A DNA stretch of 53,820 bases from a candidate division WOR-3 bacterium (GTDB lineage: Bacteria > Hydrothermota > Tepidihabitantia > Tepidihabitantales > CAIPLT01). The stretch is from positions 1 through 53,820 of the forward strand of contig JAOABV010000003.1 of assembly GCA_026418155.1 (NCBI GenBank), read 5' to 3'. A model generated the notes under the pieces. That model searched no databases. It had not been told where the DNA came from and saw nothing but the letters and a program-made list of their open reading frames with translations. Positions 35,430-44,751 of the stretch are shown in pieces (position 1 is the first letter of the stretch; every line of letters begins with the position of its first letter). Made by a program: the position numbers and the translations under genes.

Positions 35430-35452
35430 TTTTTATTAAATGTTTTATTAAA

Positions 35453-35525
35453 TGGAGGTGAGCGGATTCGAACCGCCGACCTTATGCTTGCAAAGCATAT
35501 GCTCTCCCAATTGAGCTACACCCCC
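35453..35525 (-). tRNA. tRNA-Ala (anticodon UGC)
   Basis: Minus-strand cloverleaf: acceptor GGGGGTG/CACCTCC with one G-U, anticodon stem TATGC/GCATA around TTTGCAA (TGC), T arm GGCGG TTCGAAT CCGCT, discriminator A. No encoded CCA. It may be co-transcribed with the hydrolase gene downstream. Confidence 0.95.
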
Positions 35526-35638
35526 AAATAATCACATTGCCATAAAGTATATTACTAATTTCTTATCCTGTCAAGTTCTCAATGCAATGATAGTGCATAA
35601 TGTTTTGTGTAAATTTAGGATTGATATGCAAAAAATAA

Positions 35639-35697
35639 AGATGTATCCTATTAATAAATAATGATAATTTTAATAACAAGAAAATAAGGACACATCT
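35639..35697. repeat. imperfect inverted repeat
   Basis: AGATGTATCCTATT (35639-35652) and AATAAGGACACATCT (35683-35697) are inverted copies with one mismatch and one indel, around a 30-base AT-rich loop. It could be a hairpin at the end of an unseen transcript or the remains of a small mobile element. No gene is inside. The 35526-35733 spacer otherwise shows nothing. Confidence 0.5.
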
Positions 35698-35733
35698 ATG
35701 AAGCAATATAACTTATATCTCAACAAAAAAATA

Positions 35734-35761
35734 TTGACAAATCTCTGATTTATGATAAAAT
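35734..35761 (+). promoter_or_regulatory. sigma-70 type promoter upstream of the GT2 gene
   Basis: TTGACA at 35734-35739, a 16-base spacer and TAAAAT at 35756-35761. Transcription would start near 35768, leaving a leader of about 114 bases. Confidence 0.5.
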
Positions 35762-35881
35762 TAGATTTCATATTGATTTCAAATTTAATTATAAAGATAC
35801 AATTATAAAGTTTAGTGTTAATTTTGTTAAAATTATTAGTAACATTGTAAATGTAAATAAGCACGAATGTATTAGCACCTA

Positions 35882-37417
35882 ATGCAAACAGTTATTCTTA
35901 CAATCTATTTTATCTTAATTATCTGTCTGGCATTCTATTCTACGCATGCGTATTTGATGTTATATTATTATTTTAAGGGGAGGAAAGATAATAATCGGCG
36001 AAGAAAATTTAAATATAAAAATCGAGACTTACCTTATGTTACCATCCAACTCCCAATGTATAACGAAAAATATGTTGCAGAAAGATTAATTAATTCGGCT
36101 TGTGCAGTCGATTATCCTAAAGAACGACTGGAAATTCAGATTTTAGATGATTCGACGGATGAAACCACCTTTATTGTCAAACGATTAGTAGAAAAATACC
36201 AAAATTTAGGTTTTAATATTGTTTTGCTCCATCGTAACATCCGTAAAGGATATAAAGCCGGTGCACTCGATGACGGGCTTAAAAAAGCCAAAGGCGAATT
36301 CATTGCAATCTTTGATGCCGATTTCATAATTCCTCGGAATTTTCTCAAAAAAACTCTGCCTTATTTTAGCAATGAAAAAATATGTGCGGTGCAAACCAGA
36401 TGGGGACATATCAATAAAAATTATTCAGTATTAACTTTAGGACAGGCCATTGCTTTAGATGGCCATTTTTATATTGAACAGAATATCCGTTCCCAAAAGA
36501 ATTTCTTCTTAAATTTTAATGGCACTTGTGGTATTTGGCGGAAATCCGCAATTATTGATGCCGGTGGTTGGCAGGATGACACTTTAACTGAAGATTTAGA
36601 CCTCTCCTATCGAGCACAACTTAAGGGTTGGAAAATTGAGTTTCTTTTGGATGTTGTCTGTCCTGGTGAAGTTCCAGTTGATTTTAATGGATTCAGAAAA
36701 CAGCAGTTCCGTTGGACTAAGGGCGCATTTGAGACTGCTCGAAAATTATTGCCTACAGTTATTAAATCTAAATTCGCACCCTTAAAAAAACTTGAGGCGT
36801 TTATTCATCTAACTAATAATATGGTCTTTCCTATCCTTTTAGCCCTAACACTGTTATCACTTCCTGTACTAATAATAAAAGTAGAAAGTGGACATTCTTT
36901 ATCTTGGTATTTTCGAATATTGTCTATATTTACGATTGCAGTTTTCCCGTATCCGCTCATCTATGGAATAAGTCAAAGAAATTTGAATCACAGACGAACA
37001 CGAAAAAAAAGATTCCGATGGCAAAAAATATTCGAGAAATTCGTACCTATCTTTTTAATTGGTGGTTTTGTTTCTTTAAGTTTATCCAATACCTGGGCAA
37101 TTATCAAAGCCTTAAGGAGAAAGCCGACCGAATTCTCTCGTACACCTAAATTTCGTATTACTTCTAAAAAAGACACCTTTAGTGGGAAAAAATATCAAGA
37201 GAAGATTTCTCCGATTGTTTTCCTTGAACTAATAATTACATTATATTTATTAGTCACGACAACCTATGCTTTTATTGAAGGTCAATTTACTTTAGCACCT
37301 TTCCTTTTATTATATACTTTAGGATTCGGATATTTATCGGTAGCGTCAATATATCAATCTGCGAGTAACTATTTTACATTTGTTTATCAAACTGAAAAGG
37401 CATTAATCGATTCATAA
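35882..37417 (+). CDS. membrane-bound family 2 glycosyltransferase (cellulose synthase-like)
   Basis: 511 residues. One N-terminal membrane helix (to about residue 28), a cytoplasmic GT-A domain, then four or so C-terminal helices. GT2 motifs: QLPMYNEKYVAERLI, ILDDSTDETT, the DAD in AIFDADFIIP, TEDLDLSYRA and QQFRWTKG (QxxRW), which marks processive beta-glycan synthases. It probably extends a polysaccharide or adds a sugar to a lipid carrier. No PilZ domain is present. It stands alone between tRNA-Ala and the barrel gene, so the product cannot be named. Confidence 0.9.
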   Translation: MQTVILTIYFILIICLAFYSTHAYLMLYYYFKGRKDNNRRRKFKYKNRDLPYVTIQLPMYNEKYVAERLINSACAVDYPKERLEIQILDDSTDETTFIVKRLVEKYQNLGFNIVLLHRNIRKGYKAGALDDGLKKAKGEFIAIFDADFIIPRNFLKKTLPYFSNEKICAVQTRWGHINKNYSVLTLGQAIALDGHFYIEQNIRSQKNFFLNFNGTCGIWRKSAIIDAGGWQDDTLTEDLDLSYRAQLKGWKIEFLLDVVCPGEVPVDFNGFRKQQFRWTKGAFETARKLLPTVIKSKFAPLKKLEAFIHLTNNMVFPILLALTLLSLPVLIIKVESGHSLSWYFRILSIFTIAVFPYPLIYGISQRNLNHRRTRKKRFRWQKIFEKFVPIFLIGGFVSLSLSNTWAIIKALRRKPTEFSRTPKFRITSKKDTFSGKKYQEKISPIVFLELIITLYLLVTTTYAFIEGQFTLAPFLLLYTLGFGYLSVASIYQSASNYFTFVYQTEKALIDS

Positions 37418-37627
37418 AGATAACTTCCCTAAACAAACTTCAGATGTAAAACAATTAAATTGGGGAGAGATGCGTTATCTCATCCTACTATTTTTATCTA
37501 TTCGAAAACTTATATTAAAATATAGTTCGGTAATCGGTAATTCTGGAAAAGCGCCATTCAAAAACCAAAGAAAAACAAGAAAAATCAATGATTCCAGTAG
37601 CAAAGAAGAAATTTCTAAATTTCCCAC

Positions 37628-37656
37628 TTGACTTTTGATGTGAAAATATCTATAAT
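37628..37656 (+). promoter_or_regulatory. sigma-70 type promoter of the PorV/PorQ-purA transcript
   Basis: TTGACT at 37628-37633, exactly 17 bases, then TATAAT at 37651-37656. Transcription would start near 37663 and give a leader of about 150 bases that is strongly folded. Confidence 0.7.
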
Positions 37657-37727
37657 TAAATACTATCGATACCTAAAGGTCTTTGTTTAATTACATAAAC
37701 GAAAATTCGCAGGGTAAAACAAAGCGA

Positions 37728-37806
37728 GGCGACATATATTTGTTGTCGTCAATTCTATACTTTTTTGGCGAAAGGCCAAGAAGCGATAGAATTATTTTCT
37801 GGGAGG
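37728..37806 (+). promoter_or_regulatory. structured 5' leader ending in the ribosome-binding site
   Basis: Two adjoining hairpins. GGCGACA (37728-37734) pairs with TGTCGTC (37744-37750). AATTCTAT (37751-37758) pairs perfectly with ATAGAATT (37786-37793), and inside it TTTTTTGGC pairs with GCCAAGAAG around a GAAAG loop. The second hairpin ends 7 bases before the GGGAGG ribosome site (37801-37806). It does not match a riboswitch class I know. Confidence 0.5.
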
Positions 37807-37811
37807 CCTTG

Positions 37812-38936
37812 GTGAAAAAGAACCAAACAACAGCAATAATCATTTTAGTATTAACTTTAATAGGTTTGATTTATGCCAGTGAATATCCCGGTGCAGTTTT
37901 TTTGATGATATGGCCTGGAGCTAGGCCGACGAGTTTAGGTGGTGCTTTTGTGGCCATTGCTGATGATGCCACAGCACCTTATTATAATCCTGGTGGTCTG
38001 GGATTTTTGAATAGCAGTTATGCTACTTTGATGCATTCTAATTGGTTGCCCGGACTTTATCCAGGAATGTATTATGAGTATTTGGGATTTAGCCACTCTT
38101 TACGAAAACAAGGAACAATTGGTTTTAATTTTATTTATTTAACGACCGGCGAAACTGATGTCATCGACCACAATGGCAATTATTTAGGTAAATACACGAC
38201 ATTTGATGTTGCAATTAGTGGTAGTTATGGATTTAAAGCATCGCCTAATGTCGCTACTGGTTTATCAGCAAAATTTATCTATTCATATCTTGTGCCCGAT
38301 TGGGTCTTTGGAGCAATTGAAGAGTTGCGAGGCACTACTGGTGGAATTGGTATGAGTTGGGCTTTTGATGTTGGTGTCTTATATAAACCGTTGAGATATT
38401 TATCAGTAGGTGCTTCACTGGCTAATATTGGTCCTAATATCTCATTTTCAACCAGTGGTGAATCTGACCCATTGCCCAGAATGTTAAGATTGGGTGTAAA
38501 ATATACACCGGTGGAAAATCAGATTATAAAAGTGAATATTACACCAGAAATTACTAAGGTACTTGTTGGAATGTTCTATGACCCAGACGAAGAGAAGACT
38601 TTTGCCCAAGAGTTGAATTATGAGATCTGGTCTGCCTGGAAGAGTTTAGGGATAGAAGCTTGGCTCTATGACATATTTTCTATCCGCATCGGCTATTTTG
38701 AAGACCTTGAAGGCGCTCGAGGCGGCATCAGAATTATTGATGTTTCTGGTGATGAGCGATATTTATCTTTACCAAAGTATCTTTTTACTAAACACGGCGG
38801 GAGATTCAATAAAATCGGTTTGACTTTTGGTATCGGTGTCCATTATCGGGGATTTCAAATTGATGTGGGCAATGACCAGATGATATATGATTTTGAAACT
38901 TCTAATTACAAATTTTCATTCACATACCGTTTTTAA
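37812..38936 (+). CDS. PorV/PorQ-family outer-membrane beta-barrel protein
   Basis: 374 residues from a GTG at 37812 with GGGAGG 5 bases upstream; the longer in-frame extension runs through the folded leader and is not used. Signal peptide VKKNQTTAIIILVLTLIGLIYA, then the family hallmark GARPTSLGGAFVAIADDATAPYYNPGG, then repeated beta strands, ending in the aromatic FSFTYRF typical of outer-membrane barrels. Related to the protein at 4.3 kb. purA follows after 15 bases, an odd operon partner. Confidence 0.88.
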   Translation: MKKNQTTAIIILVLTLIGLIYASEYPGAVFLMIWPGARPTSLGGAFVAIADDATAPYYNPGGLGFLNSSYATLMHSNWLPGLYPGMYYEYLGFSHSLRKQGTIGFNFIYLTTGETDVIDHNGNYLGKYTTFDVAISGSYGFKASPNVATGLSAKFIYSYLVPDWVFGAIEELRGTTGGIGMSWAFDVGVLYKPLRYLSVGASLANIGPNISFSTSGESDPLPRMLRLGVKYTPVENQIIKVNITPEITKVLVGMFYDPDEEKTFAQELNYEIWSAWKSLGIEAWLYDIFSIRIGYFEDLEGARGGIRIIDVSGDERYLSLPKYLFTKHGGRFNKIGLTFGIGVHYRGFQIDVGNDQMIYDFETSNYKFSFTYRF

Positions 38937-38951
38937 TCTAATTTCGAGATA

Positions 38952-40235
38952 ATGCCAAGTTTAGGGATTATTGGTTTGCAATGGGGTGATGAAGGTAAAG
39001 GCAAAATCATTGACTTTCTTGCTCAAAATTATGATATTGTTGTTCGGTATCAAGGCGGTCCAAATGCTGGTCATACAGTTTATTGGAATGGTGTTCGCTT
39101 TGCTTTTCACCAAATTCCGTCAGGTATTTTAAACCCAAAATCAATTTGCATTATTGGCTGTGGTTGTGTTGTTGATTTAGAGGTACTTAGAGAAGAACTG
39201 AACCATATAAAATCAGCCAACATTGATTTCCAAAATAGACTTTTTATTGATTTCAAAGCGCATTTGATTCTTCCATATCATAAAGTAATTGATAAATTTC
39301 GCGAAGCAGCATTGGGAAATAAAAAAATTGGTACTACGACTCAAGGTATCGGTCCCTGTTATGAAGATAAATATGCCCGGATTGGTATTCGATTTGGCGA
39401 TATAAAAGATGAAGAGGTTTTTCGAGAAAAGTTAAAGCGTAATCTGGCCCAAAAAAATTTCTTATTAATGGAACTATATAAAGCCGAACCGTTGTCTGAA
39501 AAAAAGATCTACGATGAATATCAAGATTATATTGCTGAATTTAGCAATATGGCAATTGATGGTTCCGAGTTTATTAATTTGGCTTATGAACAGAAAAAGA
39601 AGATTCTTTTTGAAGGAGCCCAAGGTACTTTATTAGATATTGACCACGGCACTTATCCATTTGTGACATCTTCTTCACCTTCAGCGGGTGGAATTTGCTC
39701 GGGTGTTGGTATCGGGCCGAATAGAATTGACAATTTGCTCGGAGTGGTTAAAGCTTATACAACACGGGTGGGGATGGGACCGTTTCCAACTGAATTGCTT
39801 GATGAAAATGGTAAACTACTACAAAAACGTGGTGGAGAGTTTGGGACTACTACTGGCAGACCGAGACGATGTGGCTGGTTTGATGCACCTTTGGTTAAAT
39901 ACACTGCAAGAATTAACGGTATCAAACAGATCGCAGTTACAAAACTTGATGTCTTAGATGCATTCAAAGAAATCTATCTTTGCATAGGTTATAAATACAA
40001 AGATGAGATAATAAAAGAATTCAATCCGAATTTATGTACAGAACTCAAACCACTCTACCTACAAATAGAAGGCTGGCAAAGTTCAACTAAAAGTATCCAA
40101 GATTGGAAACTTCTACCGAAACAAGCACAACATTATCTGAATAAAATTGAAGAACTCACTGGTTGTGAAATTGTAATCTTGTCTGTCGGCGAAAAAAGAG
40201 AAGAAACAATAATTTCTTCAAGATTTAACTGTTAA
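38952..40235 (+). CDS. purA: adenylosuccinate synthetase
   Basis: 427 residues; condenses IMP and aspartate with GTP on the way to AMP. GLQWGDEGKGKIIDFL with the catalytic Asp, GGPNAGHTVYWNG with the catalytic His, GTTTQGIGPCYEDKYAR and the C-terminal GRPRRCGWFDAPLVKY are all present. The ATG follows the barrel gene by 15 bases and has no clear Shine-Dalgarno sequence. Confidence 0.98.
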   Translation: MPSLGIIGLQWGDEGKGKIIDFLAQNYDIVVRYQGGPNAGHTVYWNGVRFAFHQIPSGILNPKSICIIGCGCVVDLEVLREELNHIKSANIDFQNRLFIDFKAHLILPYHKVIDKFREAALGNKKIGTTTQGIGPCYEDKYARIGIRFGDIKDEEVFREKLKRNLAQKNFLLMELYKAEPLSEKKIYDEYQDYIAEFSNMAIDGSEFINLAYEQKKKILFEGAQGTLLDIDHGTYPFVTSSSPSAGGICSGVGIGPNRIDNLLGVVKAYTTRVGMGPFPTELLDENGKLLQKRGGEFGTTTGRPRRCGWFDAPLVKYTARINGIKQIAVTKLDVLDAFKEIYLCIGYKYKDEIIKEFNPNLCTELKPLYLQIEGWQSSTKSIQDWKLLPKQAQHYLNKIEELTGCEIVILSVGEKREETIISSRFNC

Positions 40236-40295
40236 AATTAATAGGTATAATGAAAACACAAAGAATGTAAAGTTATTGCTGGAGGCTAATTGAAA

Positions 40296-40943
40296 ATGAG
40301 AATTCAAATGTTAAATCGAGTTTTAGCATCGAATGATGCTTTGGCTCAAGAACATCGCAAAAGATTTGACCAAGAAAAAGTTACAGCAATTAATATTATG
40401 TCTGCACCCGGTTCAGGAAAAACTGCTTTAATTGAAAAGACCGTCAGCCATTTTAAGAATAAGTTAAAAATATTTGTGATTGAAGGTGATATTAAAGGTG
40501 ATTTAGACGCTAAGCGTGTGCTCAAAGCTGGTGGAAAGGTTTATCAGATCAATACTGATGGTGCGTGTCATCTTGATGCATTTATGCTATCACAGGTTTT
40601 ATCAAAAATTGACTACCAAAAGATTGATTTGCTCTTGATTGAAAATGTTGGTAACCTCGTATGTCCAGCAGAATTTAATTTAGGCGTGCATTATAATGTA
40701 ATGCTACTTTCAACACCAGAAGGGGCGGATAAACCGGTAAAATATCCTCTGATGTTTTCCAAAGCCGATTTGTTGATAATTAATAAAATTGATTTACTAC
40801 CATATGTTGATTTTGATTTCCGAACATTAGAAAAATCACTGAGAATAATTAAACCTTCTTTGAAAATTATCAAACTCTCCTGTAAGACCAGAGAAGGACT
40901 TTCTGATTGGTTTGATTGGCTAAAATCACATGTTCCCTGTTAA
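40296..40943 (+). CDS. hypB: hydrogenase nickel incorporation GTPase HypB
   Basis: 215 residues. P-loop SAPGSGKT (about residues 36-43), metal-site Cys-His in GACHLDAFM and Cys in VGNLVCPAEFN, and NKIDLL. It delivers Ni to [NiFe]-hydrogenase precursors together with HypA. The His-rich or CxxCGC N-terminal metal store found in some HypBs is absent. GGAGG lies 10 bases before this ATG; a TTG two codons upstream (40290) is an alternative start. No hydrogenase or other hyp gene is in the window, so these must be elsewhere. Confidence 0.93.
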   Translation: MRIQMLNRVLASNDALAQEHRKRFDQEKVTAINIMSAPGSGKTALIEKTVSHFKNKLKIFVIEGDIKGDLDAKRVLKAGGKVYQINTDGACHLDAFMLSQVLSKIDYQKIDLLLIENVGNLVCPAEFNLGVHYNVMLLSTPEGADKPVKYPLMFSKADLLIINKIDLLPYVDFDFRTLEKSLRIIKPSLKIIKLSCKTREGLSDWFDWLKSHVPC

Positions 40944-40947
40944 AAAT

Positions 40948-41024
40948 ACCGCAGAGCATTTTCGGCACAGAACCAAGATAGAGAAAAATAAAGAGTGTAC
41001 TCTGCGTTTCTGTGACTCTGTGGT
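40948..41024. repeat. inverted CACAGAG/CTCTGTG-type intergenic element
   Basis: ACCGCAGAGCATTTTCGGCA near the left end and TCTGCGTTTCTGTGACTCTG with TGGT at the right end form a loose inverted pair across the hypB-MFS gap. The right side read on the minus strand gives CACAGAGTCACAGAAACGCA. Similar CACAGAG-type words occur between genes in many environmental genomes, as far as I recall. Only one copy is in this window. Confidence 0.35.
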
Positions 41025-41034
41025 GTAATTAGCA

Positions 41035-42087
41035 GTGGGCAATCTTTTTCTAATTCAATTTCTGGCTAATTTAGCGCCAACTTTAATTTTAATTTACATT
41101 CCATTAATTGCTCAAAGTCTTGGTGCTCGTCCAGCTAAAATTGGATTGGTCGTTTCTATTTATCACACAATGGTCTTTATTGCGGGAATATTATTTGGAA
41201 GACTTTCTGATTTAAGAGGCCGTAAGCGATATATCGTTTTAGGTTTGGGAATCTCAGCCATTGCTTTTTTTGTTCATTTATTAATCAAAGATCTAACGAC
41301 ACTCTTTGCATTTCGAGCCTTTGCTGGTTTTGCAGTAGGTATGTTTCCTGCAGCGCTCTTAACATATGCTTACGAGAAAAATAATACATTGGGGAAATTC
41401 ACGGCGGTGGGGTCATTAGGTTGGGGTGTTGGTTCAATTGTTGCAGGAATCATCGCAGTCTATTATCGACTTTTCATTTTGGCGGGGAGTATTTTCTTTA
41501 TAACATTTATTTTAGCAATCTTTACTTTAGAGAAAACACCCGTGAGAATAAAACAAGAGTTTTTTGATTTCTCCGTAATCAAGAGAAACTGGCGAATATA
41601 CTTAACATTTTTGATGCGCCATGCTGGCGCGTTTGGCATTTGGGCAATCTTTCCAATTTATCTGGCGCAACTCGGTGCTAATAAATTTTGGATTGGTGTG
41701 ATATATGCAATTAATGCATTTGGCCAGTTTCTCTTTTTACCATATCTTGACCGTTATAGAAGTATCCGTTTGATAACTGCAGGATTAATCTTTTCCGCCA
41801 CTACTTTTATAATATTTGCCTTATGCCGTAACCATTGGCAAATTTTACCATTTCAAGTCTTACTTGCTTTATCATGGTCTTGTTTATATTTAGGCACATT
41901 AAAATATTTAATGGAACACAATGAAGAACGTGCAACCGCTGTTGGTGCATTCAATTCTTTAATGAGTTTATCGGGAATTGTCGGGCCTATAATTGGTGGC
42001 ATTGTGGGTAGTTTCGGTTATCGTTCTGTAATGCTCTCTGCAGCCATTTTAACATTAGCAAGTTTATTTGTGTTTAAGGGAAAGTAA
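41035..42087 (+). CDS. major facilitator superfamily transporter
   Basis: 350 residues, almost entirely membrane helices. The MFS signature between helices 2 and 3 is GRLSDLRGRKRY. A second half begins near residue 180 (RNWRIYLTFLMRHAGAFG). With about 11-12 helices in 350 residues it is compact for the family (usually about 400). The start is a GTG at 41035 with no good Shine-Dalgarno sequence. Substrate cannot be told; sugar or drug efflux are both possible. Downstream is a convergent spacer. Confidence 0.88.
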   Translation: MGNLFLIQFLANLAPTLILIYIPLIAQSLGARPAKIGLVVSIYHTMVFIAGILFGRLSDLRGRKRYIVLGLGISAIAFFVHLLIKDLTTLFAFRAFAGFAVGMFPAALLTYAYEKNNTLGKFTAVGSLGWGVGSIVAGIIAVYYRLFILAGSIFFITFILAIFTLEKTPVRIKQEFFDFSVIKRNWRIYLTFLMRHAGAFGIWAIFPIYLAQLGANKFWIGVIYAINAFGQFLFLPYLDRYRSIRLITAGLIFSATTFIIFALCRNHWQILPFQVLLALSWSCLYLGTLKYLMEHNEERATAVGAFNSLMSLSGIVGPIIGGIVGSFGYRSVMLSAAILTLASLFVFKGK

Positions 42088-42519
42088 TTAGTTAAAATTA
42101 ATTATAAGTGTTGCTGTCAATATTTGTAAAAATTTTGTTAAATTAAACATGAACATATTCGTTTTCTTTCGTTTTTAACATACCATAATTGTTTTCACGG
42201 TAGAGAATTGCGGTATTTAATTTCAGATGTCTTAACATCTCCCGAAAAGTTGTTTAAGCTCTAAAAAAATAATCTCATCAGACAAAGATATCTTAAAATC
42301 TTTAGTGTTGTAAAAGGAATTAAACTAAAAATTACTGTAAAATATCGGACAAAATAAGCGGATATATTAATACAGGTTTACCTTCGCATTTAGACCAAAT
42401 CCAGTCTATTTGATAAAATGTCGTATGTATAGATTAAATTAAAGATAAGTGTATTACTTTATAATTATATTGAAGTCCTATGGGTTAGATTTTTGTGATT
42501 GAATTTTTAATCATATTTT
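42088..42519. other. convergent spacer between the MFS gene and the ComEA-like gene
   Basis: 432 AT-rich bases in which I see no gene, tRNA or clear terminator. Some words recur (CTTAACATCTCC / TCTTAAAATC), but not in a regular array. Confidence 0.4.
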
Positions 42520-43260
42520 TTATTCAACAAAAATTAAGTCTTTAATTGCTTCGTATCTTTTTGGTCCGATACCCTTAACATTCATTATTTCTTTGATTGA
42601 GCGAAATGGACCATTTTTTATCCGATAGTCAATGATACTCTGAGCAATTTTGGGTCCAATCCCAGGTAAACTGATTAATTCTTCTTTACTCGCAGTATTG
42701 ATATTGATTTTTGACTTATGACTTTTAGCAGTGATCTGATTTATCTGTTGTTGTGGATTCGTGTTGACGCTCTGTGTTGGTTGAAGGGGTAAATACCTTC
42801 CTAATTGAAGTAATGGAATATTTTTTTTCTTCTGTAAATAAGTACATACTATTTTGATGATATCTTGAGTCAATATTGTAGTAGGTAAACGCAGTTCTTG
42901 TAAGCCTTTAAGCGATTTTGTTGTAATCAAACTAGCTTTCTCTTTTGTTGTAAAAACATCGCAATTAAAACTAAATTTATCGTCGACATTTTTATAGTTT
43001 AAGTCAAATCCAGAAAATGGCGTCGGATTCTCTTTTGATATATTACTTGAAAGCAGATACAGAAGTTGTAGATAATTAACTGAGGTTAATATTAAAGTAT
43101 CGTTTTTATAAGACAGACTGTCGAAAATCGCTGATGTTGGCAATATTACCAAATCAACATTCATTTCTTCTTTGATAATATCACAAACCCAATATCCCAA
43201 AACCATTTCTTGAACATTTGCCAGATTAAATAAACTAATTAAGATTAGGACAAAAATCAT
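42520..43260 (-). CDS. exported helix-hairpin-helix (ComEA-like) protein
   Basis: 246 residues. Signal peptide at the N terminus ([16 protein letters not shown]). The middle part (about 25-180) is not recognised. The C-terminal ~65 residues are a ComEA-type double helix-hairpin-helix: [21 protein letters not shown] and then [19 protein letters not shown]. ComEA binds DNA outside the membrane during uptake; this protein may do the same or bind DNA at the surface. The long N-terminal domain is atypical. Its start overlaps the end of rpoN by 4 bases. Confidence 0.85.
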   Translation of the reverse strand: MIFVLILISLFNLANVQEMVLGYWVCDIIKEEMNVDLVILPTSAIFDSLSYKNDTLILTSVNYLQLLYLLSSNISKENPTPFSGFDLNYKNVDDKFSFNCDVFTTKEKASLITTKSLKGLQELRLPTTILTQDIIKIVCTYLQKKKNIPLLQLGRYLPLQPTQSVNTNPQQQINQITAKSHKSKININTASKEELISLPGIGPKIAQSIIDYRIKNGPFRSIKEIMNVKGIGPKRYEAIKDLIFVE

Positions 43261-44612
43261 TTGTTGATTTTTCGCTCGCTTGAGCCGGGAATTTTTAATT
43301 CTTCGCGATATTTGGCGACAGTTCTTCGGGACAGTTTGATATTCTCTTGGGCTAAAATTTTCACGATTTCATCATCAGTATAAGGTCTTGCTTTGTTCTC
43401 CTGAGCTATTATGTTTTGAATCTTTTCTTTAATACTATGTCGGCTGTGTTCACCTGAGCCACCAGTAGTAAAGAAAAATCGTAATGGGAAAATTCCTACT
43501 GGTGTATCGACATATTTTCCTTGAATGGCTCGAGATAAAGTTGAAATATGAATGTTTAAATTACTCGCAGCGTCTTTAATTGATATTGGTTTAATCTGTT
43601 CTTTGTTGCCTGTCGTTAAAAATTCTTTTTGATGGGAAATTATAAATTGGATGATACTTTTTAAGGTTTGCTTTCTTGACTCAATACCTTTAATAAGCAT
43701 TATGGCGTTCTTTAATTTTTCCCGAGCAAATTGCACTTCTTCTTCCGAAAACTCTTTTGGGCTGAGAACCATTTCACGATAGCGAGGTGCAATACGTAAA
43801 ACGGGAATTGTTTCGTCATATAATGAACCGACCAAATTATCTCCCTGCCAACGAATCGAAAAATCTGACATCACATATTCCGGTGTGCTTGAGAAATAAC
43901 GACTAATCGGTCGTGGGTCAAGGCCACTGAGATTTTCTAAGATAGTTGAAAGGCTGGATTCTTCTATTTTTAACAATTTAGCAATCTTTTGATATTGACG
44001 CTTGATTAGTAAATCATAGTAGTCACGGATAATTTTCACCTCCGGACTATTTTCATCAAAACCAATATACTGAAGTTGACTCAGAAGACATTCTTGAAGA
44101 TTTGATGTTGCAATACCACCAGGTTCAATCTGAGAAATTTGTTTAACGATATTCTGTACTCGTTCTAAAGGAATATTGAAGGTATTACTGATTTCTTGGA
44201 GAGAAATAGTTAAAAATCCATTCTCGTCAAGATTACCGATAATGTATTCCGCAATCGGAAAATCTTCTTGGTGTACCACAGATTTAACAATTGGTAAAAG
44301 ATTTTCTTCAATACTGGTCTTTGGTTTAACCGTTATTTCCGAAGAGTCAATGACCGGAGTCGAACCAGAAGTAAAAATGTCGGGTTCTCCAATTGGAAAA
44401 TCCATCATATCAATGTGGTCAGATTCGGTTTCAAAGAGTTGTGTTTCTTCTTCATTTGTTTCAGTGGCGATTTCTAACACCGGGTTTTTTTCTAATTCCA
44501 TACGAATTAAACCTTCTAATTCAATATTCGGCAGAGAGAGCAATTTAAGATTTAATAGAATTTGAGGAGTTAAGATTTGTTTTGGTTCTAATCGTAGTTC
44601 GTGGTTCATCAT
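43257..44612 (-). CDS. rpoN: RNA polymerase sigma-54 factor
   Basis: 451 residues. Region I glutamine/leucine-rich start ([20 protein letters not shown]) contacts activators; region III core-binding part includes [16 protein letters not shown]; the C-terminal RpoN box is [11 protein letters not shown] (about residue 430), which contacts the -24 element. So the organism uses sigma-54 promoters, which need AAA+ activators; none is in this window. Its stop overlaps the ATG of the ComEA-like gene, and lptB lies upstream by 140 bases on the same strand, the common lptB-rpoN order. Confidence 0.97.
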   Translation of the reverse strand: MMNHELRLEPKQILTPQILLNLKLLSLPNIELEGLIRMELEKNPVLEIATETNEEETQLFETESDHIDMMDFPIGEPDIFTSGSTPVIDSSEITVKPKTSIEENLLPIVKSVVHQEDFPIAEYIIGNLDENGFLTISLQEISNTFNIPLERVQNIVKQISQIEPGGIATSNLQECLLSQLQYIGFDENSPEVKIIRDYYDLLIKRQYQKIAKLLKIEESSLSTILENLSGLDPRPISRYFSSTPEYVMSDFSIRWQGDNLVGSLYDETIPVLRIAPRYREMVLSPKEFSEEEVQFAREKLKNAIMLIKGIESRKQTLKSIIQFIISHQKEFLTTGNKEQIKPISIKDAASNLNIHISTLSRAIQGKYVDTPVGIFPLRFFFTTGGSGEHSRHSIKEKIQNIIAQENKARPYTDDEIVKILAQENIKLSRRTVAKYREELKIPGSSERKINK

Positions 44613-44751
44613 GCTAATTTATTTTGCTACGAAATCACTGAAGACAGTGAATGCCAAATTACCAAAATAAACTAAATTCAGAAAGATTGCTTTGTGTCTT
44701 GGCATCCTCTTTTTTTCCGTATCTTCAGTTGTATTTTTCTTCATTTGGGAA

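Noticed and set aside
35670-35864. 64-codon minus-strand frame before the GT2 gene
   Set aside because: Low-complexity Asn/Ile/Phe/Lys product of AT-rich DNA that overlaps a good promoter for the plus-strand gene.
37683-37811. 43-codon N-terminal extension of the second PorV/PorQ barrel
   Set aside because: It would place the signal peptide inside the protein and run through the folded leader; the GTG at 37812 has a perfect ribosome site and gives a normal signal peptide.
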